A stretch of 64,000 nt of DNA from the NCBI RefSeq assembly GCF_021869535.1, contig NW_026262679.1:43322426-43386425 (forward strand), written 5' to 3'. Position 1 is the stretch's first letter; every line of letters starts with the position of its first letter. Of the stretch, positions 1 to 10,985 are shown one piece after another. The notes under the pieces were generated by a model that saw only the letters and a list, made by a program, of their open reading frames with translations, made no database searches and was not told where the DNA came from. A program made the position numbers and the translations under genes. This DNA is from Mytilus californianus (lineage: Eukaryota > Mollusca > Bivalvia > Mytilida > Mytilidae).

Positions 1-524
1 GGAAAAGATGCATTTGTCTACTGTATTTTGTGATTTAAACTGATTTAACCTGAAAACGAGTACATGGACGCCTCTTTTTTAAAATGGCATTAGGTTTGAT
101 TACGTATGAAGATAATTTGTACCAATTTTAATGAAAAAGTCAACATTGACATTTTTTTTTAATTTAAATTTGATTAATAAACCGCAAACATGCCTTTTTT
201 TTTTACTAAAATCCTGAAACTTGTTAACAATTAATTATTTCCAAAGAACTGTTGAACATATTAAGACCATATTTATGTAAAGAAGATTTTCATAATATTT
301 CTATAAAAATCCGCTTGTGTTTATCTGTTGAAATAAGAGGTTAGGTGTGTCTATCCAAAGAATAGAAATGTCCAAAAAACCGAAATTTTGAGTAAAAGTC
401 TAAGATTTCTACCTCTGTTATCTCTTAAAGTAGCACATGAAGGTATATTTGAATTTCTAAGATGAAAAATAGCTTGTATGCAAATTTTCGTAAAAAATCT
501 TCTTTGGTGTAAAACTGTATCGTA
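1..524. other. AT-rich stretch, no gene recognised
   Basis: Homopolymer-rich sequence inside or beyond the oxidase gene. An open minus-strand frame at 351-593 has no recognisable motif and overlaps a retroelement tail; I do not regard it as an exon. Confidence 0.5.
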
Positions 525-897
525 TGCCTTTAAGCCTTTTTCAACTAATTTGTATAGTCTGTTCTTATGTTGTATTGTAACACCACTGTCCAAGGTTAGG
601 GGAGAGTTGGCGGCTTCAAACTAATTCTGTATGTGCCTTTCCCAATCAGGAACTGGTAATTCAGTGGTTGTCATTTGTTGCTGTGTTGCTGTGTTACATG
701 TTTGATTTTTGTTCATTTTCTCGTTTGAATTGCTTTACATTTGTCATTTTGGAGCCTTTTATAGCTGACTATGCGGTATGGGCTTTGCTCATTGTTAAGG
801 GTCGTAAGGGGACCTATAGTTGTTAATTTCTGTGGCATTGGGTCTCTTGTGGAGAGGTGTCTCATTGGCAATCATACCACATCTTCCTTTTATATAT
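525..897 (+). mobile_element. 3' tail of retroelement family B (5'-truncated)
   Basis: Matches the 3' end of the RT element at 24727-27390: shared landmarks are the 'CACCACTGTCC' block, 'AATTCAGTGGTTGTC', 'TAGCTGACTATGCGGTATGGG' and the terminal 'CATTGGCAATCATACCACATCTTC'-like end, in the same order. No coding part remains, as expected of a 5'-truncated retrocopy. Confidence 0.75.
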
Positions 898-904
898 ATG
901 GTTC

Positions 905-1195
905 AAATCTATAGTGATGTGCCCTGCATGCACCTACCATACATATGTGTAAATGAAACGTGTGACCTGCAGGCACCTTTAATATCATATGGTGCAGATC
1001 TATGGAAATGTGACATGCAGGCACATATTATAGGCTATGGTACAGATAATTAGCATTGTGACCTGCTATGTTACAGATCTTAAGTGATGTGATTTGCAGG
1101 CATCTATGATACAGATATATTTTGGTGTGACCTGCAAGCACATTTAATACAGATAATTTAGCAATAGGTGTGACCTACAGGCACCTTTAGTATTG
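905..1195. repeat. Degenerate tandem array, unit about 40-48 bp
   Basis: About seven diverged copies of a unit built on 'GTGTGACCTGCAGGCACC' followed by an AT-rich spacer with 'GTACAGAT'. Copies begin near 918, 961, 1009, 1056, 1088, 1127 and 1169. Confidence 0.75.
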
Positions 1196-1235
1196 TTTAT
1201 GATTATACGCGTAGGTATATGCAGTACTACTTTTT

Positions 1236-2181
1236 AATAAGTGGTGACTGGCAGTAACCCTTCACATAAGCTTTTATCCTCGTGCTGTTCGCACACAGGA
1301 ACTGTAAATGATAGACCAAGGTCCGGAAGACCTTGTTTAACTACCCGTTGTGATGACAGACTGGTTATTCGTCGTGCTAAAGCCAACCAATTTACTCCTG
1401 CCCCCAGCTTAGACACCACTGGCCTCCAGGAGGTCGTGTTAGTGTTCGAATATTGGTCCGTCGACTTCATAGAGGCAACCTAAGAGCACGTCGTGTTGTC
1501 AAGAGACCGGCTCTAACAGCGAGGCACTGTATAATCAGGTTTCAATGGGCTAATGACCATCGATGCTGGAACATGAGAAGCTGGACAAAAATTCATTGGT
1601 CAGATGAGAGGTTTCTGTTACGACCAGTAGACCCCAGAATACGAGTTTGGCGGGAAAATAAAACTGCCTATGACCAAAACAACATCTGCCTAACGACTGC
1701 ATTCGGTGCTGGCAGTGTTACAGTATGGGGTTGCTTCTCATATCGTTGTAAGCTGGGTATGCATATTCTGCAGGTTAACATGAACGGACCGACATACAGG
1801 GATTTGGTGCTTAGAAACATTGTAGTCCCTCATTTTGATAATCACCCACGTGTGTCAAGACCCTTGTACATGGACGACAACGCTAGACCACACAGGGCAA
1901 GGATTGTAACCGAGTACAAAGAGCAAGAAGCCATTGACACTATCTTTCGGCCTTCCATGTCTCCAGACATGAACCCTATCGAACATGTGTGGGATGCCAT
2001 TGGCAAAAATCCCAATCGCAGAGATCCACCATTGCAAAATCTTGGCGATTGAAGAGTGGCAATAATTATTGTTGATGCATGGAATAGATTTCCTCAATTA
2101 AAATTCAGAAGGCTTGTACAGCGTATGAGACGCCGTGTTATGGAACTATACCGGAAGAGAGGTGGTTACACATCCTATTGA
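1236..2181 (+). pseudogene. Tc1-family transposase, DD34E, inactivated
   Basis: Cut-and-paste DNA transposase of the Tc1/mariner superfamily. The N-terminal helix-turn-helix part has the usual 'RPRSGRP' linker. The catalytic region shows the three acidic residues in 'HWSDERF', 'DDNARPH' and 'SPDMNPIEHVWD', with 34 residues between the second D and the E. The C-terminus ends in the family-typical 'RGGYTSY' before a stop at 2179-2181. A frameshift lies near 1420-1432, where 'GRVSV...RRLHRGNLRARR' resumes in another frame. An in-frame TGA at 2050-2052 follows 'LGD' and the reading continues past it. The first ~60 residues and the 5' inverted repeat are absent. It is a dead, 5'-truncated copy. 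Confidence 0.93.
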
Positions 2182-2488
2182 CTCAAATATTGACATTAAA
2201 TTTGCCGAACATACCAAAGATTATTTGTAGAGAGTTTTATTGATATTGGGTGATTAATTGGTGTAAATAAAAATAAAATCACAGTGATACTTAAATTCCG
2301 TTTCTGATTTGTGTAATTTGCACTATTTCTATGAACGCAAAATACATAGAACCTGCATAAGTGACCAAACTTAAGTTTATGGTTTATTTATGGTGTATGC
2401 TAACAAAATTGCGACATGAATGTTTTCTCTTTTTTGAGGAATAACTGATTTTTTTAAATGAAAATAAAAATCGATGCAATAAAAATAG

Positions 2489-2515
2489 GTAGTGCTTAAC
2501 TTTTGGCGGACTGTA
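2489..2515 (+). repeat. Probable 3' terminal inverted repeat of the Tc1 element
   Basis: The 27 bases end in 'TTTTGGCGGACTG' + TA, typical of a Tc1-like terminus next to the TA target site, about 310 bp after the transposase stop. No matching inverted copy was seen left of the transposase, so the 5' end is probably lost. Confidence 0.6.
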
Positions 2516-2544
2516 TTTATTCATAAGACTTTCAAGTCCTGGGT

Positions 2545-2890
2545 GTATACTAGTAACTCGTCAGACAGTTAGTGTAGCATAGATATTCACAAGTCAAGAC
2601 TCTCAGTTTCGAGGGGTATAAATAGTCAGACAGTTAGTCTAATATGGATATTCAGAATTGAAAAGGGTATAGTTCTTCAAGTAGTAAGTTTTGCCCGGAC
2701 ATTCAGTGGGCCATCTATCTATTTCTAATGATATATCCGTCCAGTAGTTAGTTTAGGATGGATATTCAGTTGACTCTCTATTTCTAATGATATAATCCGT
2801 CCAGTAGTTAGTTTAGCATAGAGATCAATGGACTCTCAATTTCAAAGGGTATAAATCGTCCAATAGTTAGTCTATCATAGATATTCATTA
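2545..2890. repeat. Minisatellite, unit about 60-65 bp
   Basis: Five to six diverged units, each with a 'GTCCAGTAGTTAGTTTAGCATAGATATTCA'-like core and a 'CTCTCAATTTC' block. Confidence 0.75.
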
Positions 2891-2992
2891 AAAAAATTAG
2901 TGTTTATAACTGTACATTAATATGATTTTAGTGGTACATTGATACACATAGATTTTGAATTACCTTCTCCCTGTTCAAAAAACATGTTTAAC

Positions 2993-3013
2993 CCCCCCCC
3001 CCCCCCCCCCCCC
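2993..3013. repeat. Poly-C tract
   Basis: Uninterrupted run of about 20 C residues immediately 5' of the family C tail. Length is likely to vary between individuals and sequencing runs. Confidence 0.9.
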
Positions 3014-3029
3014 GCATTTTTGCGCATGT

Positions 3030-3287
3030 CCCAAGTCAGGAGCCTCTGGCCTTTGTTAGTCTTGTATCATTTTTAATTTTAGTTTCCTGTGTATAATTTG
3101 GAGTGTAGTATGACGTCCATTATCACTGAACTAGTATACATATTTGTTTAGGGCCAGCTGAAGGACGCCTCCGGGTGCGGGAATTTCTCGTTGCATTGAA
3201 GACCTATTGGTGGCCTTCAGCTGTTGTCTGCTCTATGGTCGGGTTGTTGTCTCTTTGACACATTCCCCATTTCCATTCTCAATTTTA
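3030..3287 (+). mobile_element. 3' tail of retroelement family C
   Basis: Shares, in opposite orientation, 'GGGCCAGCTGAAG', 'CCGGGTGCGGGA', 'GGTCGGGTTGTTGTCTCTTTG' and 'CACATTCCCCATTTCC' with 40829-40967. It has no coding part. By its structure it is the conserved 3' end of a dispersed retroelement. Confidence 0.65.
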
Positions 3288-4190
3288 TTAATAAGTATAT
3301 GATTATAAAAAGAGCGACATGTCTGTATTGACCTTTTCGTTAATTATGACATCATCTGCTGATGAGGACGGGAATTAATAAGGCATGCATATACCTTTAA
3401 TAGCTTCGACCTAACTTATCATACATATTTTGTAAGCCTGTTTTTTAAATTGGCCTATAATTATCGAATGATAAATGATCCCCCTTCTGAAACAATTTTA
3501 TGATTGTGTCTTACAAAATATTTGGTTTCGAACTTAAGGATGTTTTAAAAAAAGACCTTAATTTACACATTGAGTATGTATACATAATGTAACAAAAAAG
3601 CAGATAAAACGCAAGGTAAGTCTGTCTGTTTTGAGATATAAGCAATTCAAATATTGGCGGGAATTGATTATCTCTAGATTTTTTATACACTGACACCTTT
3701 TTTTTCTAAAACTATGAAAACATAATAAGGATTATAAAAGATTTTCAAAATTAGCTTTTAAAACTGTATGTAATAAAATAATGAAAAGAAAACTTGTGGT
3801 TAACGGCTATTTTTAATGGCACCACATGCATAACACCAGAGTATTCCGAATATCTGACAAAAAAAGCATGTATAGCGAACATCATTATATGATGAAGAGG
3901 TTATTCCAAAGTCATGAATCATACGTTTTTTTTTTTTCATTTTATTTTAAAAAAATCATTTAATGTATTTGTTATTGTTCATATTTACATTAATGACAAA
4001 CCAACAAGCAATTATAATAAATTAGTGTCAACAGATAAAATGAATTTCCAACAGAAACATTGTCACAACTTTGTTTCACATGAATTATTATTAATTTCTC
4101 ACATACTTATATATCATGATGTGTAATGTACTTATTAAATATTTGTTTTTATAAGTTATAATTATCATTGTTTATTGTAATGATACTTAC
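3288..4190. other. AT-rich intron sequence, nothing recognised
   Basis: Lies 3' of the last visible oxidase exon on the minus strand. No exon, repeat family or open frame with recognisable motifs was seen. Confidence 0.5.
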
Positions 4191-4468
4191 TGAGTCTATT
4201 GTTTTTATAAAATGCTCCTTCGTTATCTTTAGTGAATGCAACACCAAATGGATTAAAGGAATAAGGCCGGCTTGCTTTGTTTAAAAGTGTAATTTCTAAC
4301 ATTTCTCCTACTTCAACTCTAACTGGAGGTCCAAGTATCCCCAAATGTTTCTCGTCCTTAAAGCGTTTTTTTCGTCTTTGAAATGATCCGTCTGTATACT
4401 CAATAAAAACTGCTTTAACAAAACGGCCTCCAACAGCTCCATCGCTTGTGAAGAATCGTTCTTCTATC
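4191..4468 (-). CDS. Multicopper oxidase exon: start of cupredoxin domain 3
   Basis: A 278-nt exon flanked by an acceptor (TATATTTAG, just right of 4468) and a CA|GTAAGT donor. It completes the split Arg codon from exon 13703-13871. Its residues follow the ceruloplasmin pattern: 'AVFIEYTDGSF', 'RRKKR', 'HLGILGPPVRVEVGE', 'LNKASRPYSFNPFGVAF', 'NEGAFY'. In the family this segment carries the HxHG copper ligands when they are present; here that position reads Asn-Pro-Phe-Gly, so this domain probably does not hold the trinuclear ligands, as in domains 3 and 5 of vertebrate ceruloplasmin. It ends 1 nt into a codon; the next exon lies beyond the left edge. Confidence 0.92.
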
Positions 4469-4869
4469 CTAAATATATGTAATACTTTCGACATTTAATA
4501 AACTGTTACTGAACAGCGGTATACTAATGTTGCTTTTATTTCCTGTCCAGACGACATATACACATGGATAACTGTTAAACTAATACTAAGAGTGGATCGA
4601 CTTGATTGATATCATATTCGATTAAGAATTGCTTCAGAAGTTTTGGCAAAAAAAATGCTTTGGTCAATGTTTTAAATAAGAGTAATGCAAAATGAAGTTT
4701 ATCGCACTCACAATTCCCAAATATTTGTACTTTATTGTTTAAGAAGGGGGATCATTTATTATTCGATAATTATAGGCCAATTTAAAAAAATATTGTCTAT
4801 TGTTCTAGCACAACCCTTAAAGAAGATGATACCAAAATTTATTGATGACAATAAAAAAAAAGTAAAATA
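4469..4869. other. Intron sequence; possible family E fragment
   Basis: Contains 'GAACAGCGGTATACTAATGTTGC' near 4513, resembling the end of the tail at 16978-17190. Otherwise AT-rich and unassigned. Confidence 0.4.
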
Positions 4870-5165
4870 ACAAAACAAAAAAGAGCTGCAAGGAAAATTC
4901 AAATCGGTAAGTCCCGGCAAAATCAAAAGCTCAAACGAATGGAAAACAACTGTCATATTTCTGACTTGGTACAGGCATTTCGTTATGTAGAAAATGGCGG
5001 ATACAACCTGGTTTTATAGCTAGCTAACCCTCTCAATAAATTAAAGTCGCATAAAATTCCATTTTATTGACAACAATGTGTGAACAAAACAAACAAACAT
5101 AATAGATAAAAATGTGAAAAATAGGGGTACAACAGTCAACATTGTGTTATAATCTTAACCACAAT
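4870..5165 (-). mobile_element. 3' tail of retroelement family D
   Basis: Matches 24440-24726 plus 27391-27440 in the same orientation, and 35410-35745 in the opposite one. Shared landmarks are 'CTGACTTGGTACAGGCATTT', 'CCTGGTTTTATAGCTAGCTA', 'GTGTGAACAAAACAAAC' and 'AAAATAGGGGTACA'. No coding region is visible. Confidence 0.7.
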
Positions 5166-5334
5166 AAAAAAAAACAAATATGTCAATAAAGAAAAATAAA
5201 AAGGCATATAGACAGAGCAAATAAGCAGAAAAGAAAGACAAGAATAAAAAAGTTGACCATAGCACAACAAAACATTGACGGGATGCATAAGTACACAGCC
5301 AAACAGATGTATTGGTCTTACTTTGAGACAGATT

Positions 5335-5640
5335 TAAGACCTTATTGATTATGTGGACGCATATACAATGGATGGGGCAATAGTTTTTGTATATTTTACC
5401 AAAGGTTCTTGATTCATTAGAATGGGATTTTATGTTAAACAATTTAAAACATTTTGGATTTAACAAATCATTTATAAACTGGGTAAAAACATTATATACT
5501 GGGTAACAAACTTGTGTAATTAATAATAAATGGATTTCAGAATTTTTTAAAAACATAAAAGAATAAGACAAGGGTGTATTTTATCAGCTCTTCTTTTCGT
5601 TTTATATGTGGAGATCATGGCTGCACGGTGTCTAAACTAC
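5335..5640 (+). pseudogene. L1-like LINE reverse transcriptase fragment
   Basis: Conceptual reading with several frame changes and stops gives the middle RT motifs of an L1-like ORF2: 'DYVDAYTMDGAIVF', a degraded 'FTKAFDS'-like block, 'LKHFGFNKSFINWVKTLY', and the 'RQGC-LSALLF' region near 5570-5610. Other pieces of a similar element lie at 36740-37720 and 14177-15790. It is a heavily decayed fragment without function. Confidence 0.8.
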
Positions 5641-5644
5641 CCCG

Positions 5645-6829
5645 GCAAAAAATGTTTGGACTCAATAGTATCTAATATCCGGTACGGTGACGAACCATCA
5701 ACCGACAGAGAAATGGTGGGATTTCTGTTTTTTAATTTGTTATTTTTATGGTCTTGAAGAATATACATACACATCCTCCTATTTTCGATTGCGAGCTGTA
5801 ATATTTTCTACAACCCGTTCTAGATCAATATAGAAATAATTACAAAGGAATATCAAAATGGTGAATTTAGTGAACCTTGTGTCGAATCTGTTTGATTTCT
5901 CGTTAAATTGTGCACATTGTACGGAAAGAAATGTACGGAAAGAAAGATATTAACATGGAGTTGGCAAGACTAATCACTCTGAGCATCTCTATAGTTGTAT
6001 TAATGCGCATGGAACGAATGAATAGGGTCATGTCAAAATCGGAGGACCCGGGTTTGTCAATGTGTACGACCTGTTGTCGTCCTAAAAGTTCACAAAGCAG
6101 GACCCGGTTTCGTCATGGAAAATTGCATAACGCTATTTAAAGCCGGATCTCATCATGAGTTTTATGGCTCGTTGAAAAACAATTTCTTTCAGAGAATAAC
6201 CTATTATTCATTTAAATCCGGAAACACTTGAATTCTTGCTTTATTGGAACAAAAATTATTTTTGATTTTCCTTTGTATAAAAACGAAATCATTAATTTAA
6301 TCAATGCAAGAAATGAAGTTTGTTATTAAATTTGAGTTTTTTTGTTATATGAATTATGTAATTCACGCATAAAATATTTAATTCGTGATGAATAGTATAG
6401 ACAAAAGTCTTGTTCTGAATGTCTGTCATTGAATGAATGAATGGGTAAAAAGGATGAATGATAGTAAATATATTGTAAACACAGCGTATAGTATAGTAAA
6501 CCATACTTTTGATAAATTGATATGGTAACACAATCATACTTTCAGTCCGTAACTTTCTTTCCGTACAATGTGCACAAGTTGTTAGGCAAATTCGAGACAA
6601 GGTTTACTGAATTCATCATTGGAGAGCATTTATACTTATTTCGCCATTAATCTAGAACGGTTGTAGAAAATATTACATCTAACAATCAAAAATAGTTATC
6701 TGTATATGAATATTCTTCTATATCATCAAAACTAACAAATAAATAAACAGAAATCTTACCTTTTCTCTGCCTGTTGATGGTCCGTCACCGTACCGGATAT
6801 TACATACTTTTGCGTCCAAACATTTTTTG
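5645..6829. mobile_element. Foldback element with about 280-bp inverted arms
   Basis: Left arm 5645-5932 and right arm 6553-6829 are inverted copies along their whole length, with small indels; outer ends read 'AAAAAATGTTTGGAC' and 'GTCCAAACATTTTTT', inner ends 'GCACATTGTACGGAAAGAAA' and its complement. Both arms include 'AATATCCGGTACGGTGACG'. The 620-bp loop contains no recognisable protein. It is flanked by a LINE fragment and a family B tail. It could be a non-autonomous DNA transposon or an inverted duplication. Confidence 0.85.
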
Positions 6830-6837
6830 ACGGAAAA

Positions 6838-7925
6838 TAAAAAAGAAGATGTAGTACATGTATCATTGCCAATCAGACAACTCTTCACAAGAGACCAAAT
6901 GACACAGAAATTAACAACTGTTGGTCACAGTACGGCCTTCAACAATGAGCAAAGCCCATACCACATAGTCAGCTATAAAAGGCCCCGAAATGACAAATGT
7001 AAAACAATTCAAACGAGAACACTTACGGCCTAATTAATGCACAAAAAATGAACGAAAAACAAATATGTAACACAGCAACAAACGACAACCACTGAATTAC
7101 AGGCTCCTGACTTGGGACAGGCACATACATAACGAATGTGGCGGGGATAAACATGTTAGCGGGATCTCCCCCTAAACCTGGGACAGTGGTGCAACAGTAC
7201 AACATAAGAACGAATTATAAAAATCAGTTGAAAAAGGCTTAACACATCAGATGGATACAAATAGAAATACATATAACAAAAACACAGAGTGGACGTGGCC
7301 GGATACTCGTACATCTCAACAACAAAAAGACATTTAGTACATATCTGAGAATACTCGCAGTTACTGACAGCAAGTTCAAAGCCAATAACAACTAATAAAA
7401 ACATCATGCATCTAAAACAAAATTATCAATTAGTATACATCCAACATCCAATGGATTTAGTGTAAAGACGCCATAAACAGTCAGAGAAAAACATGACCTT
7501 GTGCAATGCCAAGATACAGCTATCGACAAATTGTAGATCCATGAATGTGCATATGTATATAACAATAATATTTAGTTTGCTGTTAGTTTACTGATAACAA
7601 AATCAATATTAATACCAATAAAAACAACATTTAAAGATCTAATTACAGTGTTGAATTGGTAACCTTTTAGAATAAGTTTATTTAAAGGATTGATAAGTTA
7701 ACCAGGGTCGTTTCTAAATTTCTGGGCACGGTAAACAACATCTCCGTAAAAATGAGGATGTGCTTTCCCGTTTGAAATAAGTCTTTTACAGGTACAACCA
7801 AACTTTATAAGCAAATCTTTATATCTATAGAAGAATTTAGTAAAACAAGCATATTTGGTGAATGAATATATAATGTCGTAAAACAAAGAATTATCTTTAT
7901 CTTGTAATGTTATTGAGAATGTTAA
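6838..7925 (-). mobile_element. Retroelement family B copy, 5'-truncated
   Basis: Contains the full B tail and, at its 5' side (7690-7920), the last part of the RT protein: 'TKFFYRYKDLLIKFGCTCKRLISNGKAHPHFYGDVVYRA' type sequence parallel to the region ending at 26659. The frame ends at a stop after 'FRNDPG'. Confidence 0.85.
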
Positions 7926-8016
7926 AGAGATGACCGTGTCACTTCATACGAAAATGATCAACGCTTTTACATTCCATAAAATTACAAAACCATCATTCGA
8001 TTCTTATAATAACATG

Positions 8017-9755
8017 TATATGTTAGCGGCAATAAGTGAAATTAGGCATTAAGCTTAAATCCTAGGCAATAAGCTAACGCCTAGACAGTAAGTCTATTGC
8101 CTAAATGATGTTAGGCATTAGTCTTAAATCCTAGAATTTAAGCTTAAAATCCTGAAAAATGTGTGCAACGCCTTAGATATAAATGCGAGTAAATAAAAGA
8201 CATTTATTCATTTAAATAGAAAATACATTTGTTACATAATAACATTATGAGAACTGAAGTTTAATATCTACCGGAAATAAAATCAATAATAAAATATGTT
8301 ATTTATATTAAAACTCATCAAATAATACCTTAAAAACATGAAAACTTGATAAAAAATTTGTGTTAAAATCAAGTGTTACATGTATCACAAGTTGTGGAAC
8401 TGTGGCACCGACTATTGCACTGTCTTCCGTTTTTCTTGCATTTGCGCACCGGTTACTTAAACATTTGGATTTACATGCACATTTGAAAAATCCTTGACCT
8501 CCGGATACTGACTGATGGGTTGCTGCCTCACGAACACTTATGGTGTCAGACCACCAATTACTCCCCCCAATTTAGAATGTATGTAAAAGTAGCCCTACTC
8601 TGACACAAAATAGTGCTTTTGATGTCATTGTTTACTTAAACTAACCAACAAATTTGCAGAAATGAAACTTTTGGTGAAAGAGAAATATATTTAGACCATT
8701 TTGAGCCAAAATTCACTTGTCTATGAGTTTGCATCAACAATTCAGGATTAATGCGCTCCATAGTATACTAATTAACGATTTCCAGAAAAAAGGGGTTATT
8801 TTTGGAGTACCTCTGTTCGAAGGTCAGTTTTTTTTCTTAGAAGGCTACAAAGGTATGTTGAAAATTGGCATGTAGAAAGCTGATACGTGTACAATTCAGG
8901 ATATACCTGGTTTCTATGAAGTTAAACTTAAGGTAAAATATTTAGAAAGCTGTGAAAATTGCAAAATTTGGTTGAACAGATAGGGCTTTTTAATTGGTAG
9001 TCTGACACCTTTAAAGTGAAAATCAGAAAACAATTGATTTTTTTGTCTTAACTGATCATTTGAAATGATAGTAGCCAAATTTCAACCTTTTTTTGGCAAA
9101 AGGTCACTTTAGTTATCAACCTCTTTTGTTGCCTTCTTTTCTGATGATTCCAAAAGTTTAATCCAGATAAAGAAGTGAAAAAGACAAGATGGCCTGGGAG
9201 TATTTAACAAAAAATTTAACAAAGAAAATTTACTGATCCAATAAAAAAAAATTGGAAAATGGTGTGAGCAAAAAATCATATCTTAATTTTGTCTACTTTT
9301 GACCAGTTCAAACCAGTTCGACTAGTGAAGTGTAAAAATTTTCAAATAATTATTATAGTTAATATATAGAATCTCCCCCATATTTTTATTGGATACAATC
9401 ACTTTTTTTAAATCTTTTTTATTTTTTGTAATACCACAAATAAGTACGAGTTAATTCTGTTTTGAATATGAAAAATACTAAAACTTGAAGATCTGCCAAA
9501 TGAATGAATATTAATATTAGGAATATAATTAAGAAACTACTTTATATCAAGAATAACTCACCGAATATACATAAATTCCAAAGTTCACTTATTGCCTTAA
9601 ATTATGTTCGGCAATAGGTTGAATAATCATCATCAGATTTCAGGAAATAAGCTTGATGCCTGAAAATTTCAGGCAATAACTTAATGCCTAGGCGTTATCT
9701 TATTGCCTAGGATTTAAGCTTAATGCCTAATTTCACTTATTGCCGCTAACATATA
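8017..9755. mobile_element. 1.74-kb DNA transposon with long terminal inverted repeats
   Basis: The ends are near-perfect inverted repeats of at least 65 bp; both begin TATATGTTAGCGGCAATAAG going inwards. Subterminal regions consist of short repeats of 'TTAGGCATTAAGC' and 'CCTAGGCAATAAG' in both orientations, typical of transposase-binding arrays. The interior has no long frame, but 8400-8560 encodes a zinc-knuckle remnant. This points to an internally decayed copy of a formerly autonomous element. The flank is TA-rich, so the target duplication is unclear. Confidence 0.85.
8400..8560 (-). pseudogene. Zinc-knuckle remnant of a transposase/integrase
   Basis: Minus-strand reading gives 'SVREAATHQSVSGGQGFFKC', then 'ACKSKC', 'LSNRC', 'ANARK'. 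The 'GGQG-x3-C-x-C-K-x2-C-x4-C' pattern resembles the C-terminal Cys-rich knuckle of integrase-type proteins of eukaryotic DNA transposons (KRBA2-like proteins). The following Cys/His positions are lost. It sits inside the TIR element 8017-9755 and may be its only surviving coding trace. The family assignment is tentative. Confidence 0.55.
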
Positions 9756-9759
9756 TATG

Positions 9760-10663
9760 CAAAAACAATGAAATTACGAGTTATATGAATCTTTTTGGTG
9801 TGTTTGCCTTTGCATTGTCGTGACATTGTCATGGCAGTCATGTGCAGTCATGTGCAGTCATGGCAGTCATGTGCAGTCATGTGCAGTCATGAATGTTGCA
9901 TTTTATTGAGAAATACAATTTGATATTGGAACGACTCCCGACTTTTTTTTAAATTTGAAGTATCAATGGAATATAAAACATATTATTATTATACATTACT
10001 TATATAGGCATATAAATGAAATATACATTTCTAAAATACGAATGAAAACTGGCCCACTAGTATTGGTTTATTAAGTTGGTCTTCTACATAAACCGTTTAA
10101 AGATATTGACTTGTTATTAAGCAGCAGTCTAGATTTTTAATGAATAGGATAATACATATAAATTGTGTCTGTATCATAATAACGGCTACTTTTTCAACTT
10201 TTTGACTTGACATGATTCGGCACGAAGTCAATAATATATTTTATCATATACTTATAGAAAATAATGGTATAATTGTACCCCATGATAAAACTTATTAGTA
10301 CATATATTTATTCATTAAATTTGAAGAATTGCCTTAGCCGTGTGATATGACTTTTGTTATCAACTGCTTCCGGTTTATATCAACTGCTTCTGTTTCATAT
10401 CAACTGCTTCCGGTTATTATCGCATGCTTTTCTGTAACGTTATCGCATGACAGTTCTGCGTCATTCGGCAAATTCTGGAAAATGTACCTCAATGGTACTT
10501 TTTTTTTGAAAAACATAACAAAGTTGGAGAAAAGAAAATATTAATAATCAGGAAAATATATTATTAAAAAATACAAAACAAATATTACAACAAACACATT
10601 GTTTCAAAGTTTTAAAAATAGTTTTGTCTGTATGTCTTCTCCTGGAGTATATGATAAAAAGAA
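9760..10663. other. Intron sequence with short tandem repeats
   Basis: Holds a decamer-type array at 9826-9890 ('GTGCAGTCAT' and 'GGCAGTCAT' alternating) and three copies of 'ATCAACTGCTTCCGGTT'-like sequence at 10358-10417. The remainder is AT-rich with no gene. Confidence 0.6.
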
Positions 10664-10796
10664 CATAACATGTCGTTTTTCATATCAGACCCCTTATCAG
10701 CCCATTGTCAAAATCATCCCTCGAGCCTGTCGGCTCTCGGGCTGATAACATGACCTAGGGCTGATAAGGGGTCTGATATGAAAAAGGCCATGTTAT
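10664..10796. mobile_element. Small foldback (MITE-like) element
   Basis: Arms 10664-10703 and 10757-10796 are inverted copies (38 of about 40 positions by eye), with core 'CATATCAGACCCCTTATCAG'. The short GC-richer loop repeats parts of the arm ('GGGCTGATAA'). A non-autonomous element. Confidence 0.8.
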
Positions 10797-10894
10797 AATC
10801 TATATATTATATACATTTACAGTAGGAGTTCAATTCTTTCAGATACTATGATATCCAATGTTTGTATAAGCAACACAAGATAAGAATCCATTGG

Positions 10895-10985
10895 GGTCAC
10901 ATCCGTTATTCCAACATCCAAATGGTCCGACGCCTCGTTAGTCCGTCACCCAAATAGCCCGACACCCCATTTGTCCGACTTAAAA
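10895..10985. repeat. Short 'GTCCGAC' interspersed repeat
   Basis: Four to five variants of a 17-20-bp unit (CAAATGGTCCGACGCC, TTAGTCCGTCACCC, CAAATAGCCCGACACC, ATTTGTCCGAC) directly precede the GIY-YIG element. Confidence 0.6.

Noticed and set aside
351..593. 80-codon minus-strand frame considered as an oxidase exon
   Set aside because: No cupredoxin motif, no splice sites, and overlaps a retroelement tail.
9826..9890. Regular short repeats considered as a CRISPR-like array
   Set aside because: A simple decamer tandem without spacers; the window is animal DNA.
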